The notes under the pieces were generated by a model. It saw only the letters and a list, made by a program, of their open reading frames with translations, did no database searches and was not told the origin of the DNA. A DNA stretch of 64,000 bases, taken from NCBI RefSeq assembly GCF_963576675.1, contig NC_088910.1, positions 86,238,104-86,302,103 of the forward strand. The letters are read 5' to 3'. The translations under genes were made by a program, and so were the position numbers. Shown here one piece after another: positions 60,092 through 64,000 of the stretch; the stretch's first letter is position 1, and each line of letters opens with the position of its first letter. The stretch comes from Euphorbia lathyris (taxonomy: Eukaryota > Streptophyta > Magnoliopsida > Malpighiales > Euphorbiaceae).

Positions 60092-60767
60092 TCACAATTA
60101 AATTAACCATATTATATTCTTTTCCTATTAACTTTATATGTTATCTTTTTATTTAGTTCTATTTTTTTATTTATTATAATACAATTAATTAGTATTCTTG
60201 TCCATTAAAACCTTATATTTGTTTTTCATCAAACATTCCATGACTCCTAAGTTCCATAGCTCATGTAATATACGCAAACTAAAAGTAATTGAATATCCAC
60301 AATATTTCGAACACTAGTAAAAATAATATTGATACATATCAGTGTCGAAATATTGTAGATATTCAATTACTTTTAGTTTGCATATATTACATAAGCAATG
60401 AAATTTATAAGATCTTAATGGGCAAGAATACTAATTAATTGTATTATAATAAATAAGAATATAGAGATAACATATAAAGTTAATAGGAAAAAAATATAAT
60501 ATTATTAATTTAAGGGATAAGGTACCAAAATAGGCCTAAGGTTTTTGGAAAGTATCAATTTAGGCTCAACGTTCAAAATAGCACCAATATAGGCTTAACG
60601 TTTACAATATAATATCAATTTAGGCTTAACGTTTACAGTATAACATCAATTTAGGCCTCACGTACAGAATAGCACTAATATAGGCTTAACGTTTACAAAA
60701 TAATATGAATTTAGGCTTAACGTTTACAAAATCTATCCAATTTAAGCTAAACATCACAATTAAATTA
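60092..60767. repeat. Tandem repeat unit 2 (uninterrupted)
   Basis: Foldback arms from about 60099 to 60515 around CGAACACTAGTAAAAATAAT, then the ~32-base minisatellite 60540-60767. Ends with the boundary variant CCAATTTAAGCTAAACATCA. Confidence 0.85.
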
Positions 60768-61145
60768 GGGTGTTGTTAAACCCAGCCCCAATTTCCCACC
60801 TCTAGCCCCGTGAAAGGACGAAAATACCCTTTGAGGCTTTGAGGTGGGAAATGGGGGAAAAATACCTCTCCCGGCACGCGGGCGTGAGGTAATCACGCCT
60901 CACCCTGTGGTGAGGCGTGATTACCTCACGCCCACATGAATAAATCCAAAAAAAATTGTTGATGATTGTGGTTAACTCGAATTATCCGTTTAGAAATAAA
61001 AATCACGGCATTTTAACTTGGATTACCCTTTAATAAATAAAATTTAACAATATAAACATTAAAATAAAAATTAATAAACATAAAAGAGTACATATAATAT
61101 CAAAAGTGTTAAAATGTAATAAAAGAGTACATATAATTACGACAT
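60768..61145. other. Non-coding 3' flank of the PMD gene with GC-rich inverted repeats
   Basis: Begins GGGTGTTGTTAAACCC. CCCCAATTTCCCACCTC (near 60795) pairs with GAGGTGGGAAATGGGG (near 60841). A perfect 25-base stem follows at 60880-60933. The rest is AT-rich. Confidence 0.6.
60880..60933. repeat. Perfect 25-bp hairpin with a 4-base loop
   Basis: Arms 60880-60904 and 60909-60933 (GGGCGTGAGGTAATCACG and its complement), loop CTGT. Each arm also contains the smaller inverted repeat GGCGTGA/TCACGCC. Confidence 0.9.
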
Positions 61146-62827
61146 TTAGTTCGCCCGACGCCACGCGTCCATAAACTCATCCATCTCCCTCTTAATGAGT
61201 GGAGCATCCTCGTCAGATCGGTGGATAGCCGCTAGTTGGGTGACACGCCACAACCATCTAACCCACTGCAAAAAAAAAAATAAATATTAAAAAATAAACA
61301 CATATAAACTAATACTAAATAATAATAAACTTACAAATTCGCTTTTGGCGCGAGCATACTGGACCGGTCCATCCTGTGGTGCATGAAGGAGATGAGGATG
61401 CGAATATCGCATATACCAGTCCATGTAAGCAGCATCACAGGCAGTGGGATCGTATCCAACTGGCCGGCATCTCCTCCGATCAATGCCCTGAGCCGATGGA
61501 AATCTCCGCCAGGTATCCTCAACTGTGACAGAGGAATGCGTGAGCCTGTACGATAAAGACATCCATGGTCGTACTGCTCGATCCGGCATATATGGCTCGA
61601 CGATGTCTCTACACCGTATCCAACCAGCGTAGGACACTCGAAGCCGATCATCATCGGGGACAGGACCATAAGGCAACCACGTCACCTGAAAAAAAATAAT
61701 ACTCAATAATAAATAATAATATACTATAAATAATACTTAAATTAATTCTAAAATTTTATAAAATACCTCTGCTGCCGTCATACAGTCCAGCTGCCCGCGT
61801 ATGGTATCTAGTCGGGCGGTCCTCTTGCCTGGTACCCCGACCTCCCATCTTAGTGCACGGGCATGGTCAGCTGGGATCACGTGAGCTAGTCTATACGGCC
61901 GGAACATCGGAAAATACTCGTATATCCACACCTGTAGTAGGGTCAAACATCCGCATATACCAGAACAGTCTCCTCTACTCGCTATCCCCAGCTGCCGATA
62001 CAACGTGACAAGTGTAGCAGACCCCCATGAAAGTCCAGCTGCCCCTCTGACACCGCCGTAAACCTCAGTAAGATGGGCCGGCCTAATCCTATCTCCACTC
62101 TTGTCAACAAACAAAGTGGATCCGAGCATAAGCCACATCCACGTTGTGGCCCGAGTAGCGTCATCTCTACCCTCGATGACAAGCCTATGTAAAGCATCAA
62201 CAAATACACCTCCACCACTCCAGAGATGTCGGGTCGACGACAGAAGCTGCTCCTGATCCACCCCGAACATCATCATGCACATGGCATGCAGCCGGTCAGT
62301 AGTGGGAGACTCGAACACCATCGCACCGTCGATCGGGATACGAAGAATCTGCCATACATCATGCAGTTTGATAGTCATCTCCCCGAACGGCAAGTGGAAG
62401 GAGTTCGTATCGGGCTGCCACCGCTCCACGAACGCAGTCAACAGCGGAGTGTCGAGGTTCCTAAACATGATATGTGGAAGGTGAGACAACCCAGTCTTCT
62501 CGATCATATCCTTCAGCTGTAAAATGACACATATACAATTACTGAATATTTTTGAGGTTTATAGTTAAAAATACAAATTACAATAAATGTTGACAAACTA
62601 AATTATTCTTACCTCGGGTGACACACTAAAAAACCACACCCACAAATCTCGACATGTTGTTGATCTGTTGTAGCATGTCAGAAACGACCGAAGCTCTCCT
62701 CCTAGTATCCGTGAGGCAACATGTCCTAGAAAACTAGGAATCACGGAACCATCAACGGGGCCACCATCCATCGGTCTACTAACAATCCAGCTCTCATCCT
62801 CACTAGCTTTGGGACGTTTACTGGTCC

Positions 62828-63300
62828 CTAAAAGTTATAAAATTATACTAAAGTTATAAAATTATACTAAAATTATAAAATTATACTAAAGTTATACTAA
62901 AATTATACTAAATTTATAAAATTATACTAAACTATACTAAAGTTATAAAATTATACTAAAACTATTAAATTATACTAAAATTATATTAAACTATACTAAA
63001 GTTATAAAATTATAATAAAGTTATACTAAAACTATTAAATTATACTAAATTTATAAAATCATGCTAAACTATACTAAATTTATAAAATTATACTAAACTA
63101 TACTAAAGTTATAAAATTATACTACAACTATTAAATTATACTAAAAGTATACTAAATTTATAAAATTATACTAAACTATACTAAAGTTATAAAATTATAC
63201 TAAGTTTATAAAATTATACTAAAGTTATACTAAAACTATTAAATTATACTAAATTTATAAAATTATACTAAAGTTATAAAATTATACTAAAGTTATACTA
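62828..63300. repeat. AT-rich minisatellite filling a PMD intron
   Basis: About 25 irregular units of TATACTAAAGTTATAAAAT and variants; it occupies nearly the whole intron 62828-63308. Confidence 0.9.
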
Positions 63301-63785
63301 AAAAATACCTGTACTCGCAAAGCGACCTCCTATGCGCTGGGTCGGCTGTCTAACCGGGGTCGGTTGCTCATCGACATCCTCACCCTCGCGATCACGTACA
63401 GCTGCAGCCTGTCGCAGTACCTAGGCTACCACATCCAAGTAGTCCTCCACAGAATCGCTATCAGGTTCTCTGTCATCAAAATCCGTCGCCCCCTCTGATC
63501 CACGAATATCGGGCTGATCCACAATCGGACCCCTCCGCACCTGCTCCATCGCAGCCCCTCTCCGCCTACGACCAGATATATCAATACCACGCAATCTCGT
63601 ATGCTGTGGTGTATCATCCTCGTCGTCCATATCTAGACGACGAGCATATGACGGGATGGATTCCCCCCTAGTATGCCACTCCGTCTACAAAAAAAATTAC
63701 ACTAAATTAATCTAAAATTATAACATATAAATTATAAATTACACTAAATTAATTTATATGTAAATATAATTTTAAAAAAATCACC

Positions 63786-63850
63786 CTCGGGCGTATGAAC
63801 ATCAAGCCCGAACCACTGGTCGGGCGTATGAACATCACGTCCGACCTATG
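63786..63850. repeat. Two tandem GC-rich hairpin words at the PMD 5' edge
   Basis: CGGGCGTATGAACATCA occurs twice (near 63788 and 63820), each followed by an imperfect complement of its start (GCCCG or CGTCCG). Related in layout to the hairpin at 60880. Confidence 0.6.
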
Positions 63851-64000
63851 TGTTGAAACACCTTTCTACATGATTTTGATTTGACAAAATTATTTAAGTA
63901 ATGATAAAAATATTCTAACACATTAAATTTAAATGCTTTGATTTATTACACTAATGTGTTTGTTCAATGTTGAGTTTAATTGTGTATAAGAACATTGAGA
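63851..64000 (+). repeat. Start of a second LTR of the first copia family
   Basis: TGTTGAAACACCTTTC and the following 150 bases match 9080-9230 at roughly nine in ten bases. Runs off the window; it marks another insertion, into the PMD gene. Confidence 0.9.

Larger units (their letters stand above)
61146..63850 (-). pseudogene. Plant mobile domain (PMD, aminotransferase-like) gene, 5' end lost
   Basis: Exons on the minus strand: one ending 63785 (start cut at 63850), 63684-63309, 62827-62613, 62516-61767, 61685-61335 and 61265-61146; GT..AG and phases agree. The PMD fold (PF10536) covers the third to fifth: SFLGHVASRILGGELRS, SHLPHIMFRNLDTPLLTAF, MTIKLHDVWQILRIPIDG, ATTWMWLMLGSTLFVDKSG, YRQLGIAS, LQVWIYEYFPMFRP, VTWLPYGPVP. 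TAG 63421-63423 breaks the second listed exon. PMD proteins are found both in host silencing factors (MAIN/MAIL1 type) and in transposons; the bracketing hairpins and the repeat-rich surroundings favour a transposon copy. The truncating event is the copia LTR at 63851. Confidence 0.82.

Noticed and set aside
62828..63300. Scaffold-attachment or replication origin
   Set aside because: Only AT richness and a simple repeat support it; it lies neatly within an intron.

Overview
This is a gene-poor, transposon-dense stretch of a eudicot nuclear genome. The evidence is plant-type spliced genes, plant retroelement families (Ty1/copia with the TGGTATCAGAGC primer site, Ty3/Gypsy Tat-like, L1 and RTE LINEs, CACTA, MULE, hAT and Harbinger elements), and one clear plant housekeeping gene: an eight-exon brassinosteroid 22-alpha-hydroxylase (DWF4/CYP90B1) at 50380-53700 on the minus strand. 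I cannot name the species from sequence alone.

Layout. 1-10411: most of a large Ty1/copia element (end of 5' LTR, gag, broken pol, an extra ~980-codon ORF behind its own promoter-like region, 3' LTR), inserted into an L1-type LINE whose remnant runs 10412-12740 on the minus strand. 13376-16891: 3' part of a Tat-like Gypsy element with an antisense spliced ORF and a 480-bp LTR. 17028-23089 and 36231-42759: two closely related L1-type LINEs in opposite orientation. The second is full length with a 15-bp target-site duplication and sits inside a Harbinger/Tourist-like element. 23353-35757: AT-rich intergenic DNA with foldback MITEs (9-10 bp duplications), a CACTA end, a Gypsy integrase relic and a relic of another retroelement ORF. 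43228-49992: a MITE, a small chimeric copia element with a GC-rich hAT element in its primer binding site, two copia pol relics and a 5'-truncated LINE. 50380-53700: DWF4, with repeats in its last intron and starting about 300 bp upstream of its ATG. 53999-60767: two Harbinger-like elements, a tandem ~690-bp repeat and a full-length RTE LINE inserted exactly at the repeat junction. 60780-63850: a plant-mobile-domain (PMD) gene bracketed by GC-rich hairpin sequences and cut by the start of a second LTR of the first copia family (63851-64000).

The elements do not form a pathway. The relationships are nesting and relative age: copia in LINE, L1 in Tourist, hAT in copia, LINE in copia LTR, Harbinger and RTE in tandem repeat, copia in PMD gene. 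Where a stop can be compared with a sister copy or a family consensus, it is explained by C-to-T or G-to-A change, as expected for methylated silent transposons. I found no tRNA, rRNA, CRISPR array or bacterial-type operon.
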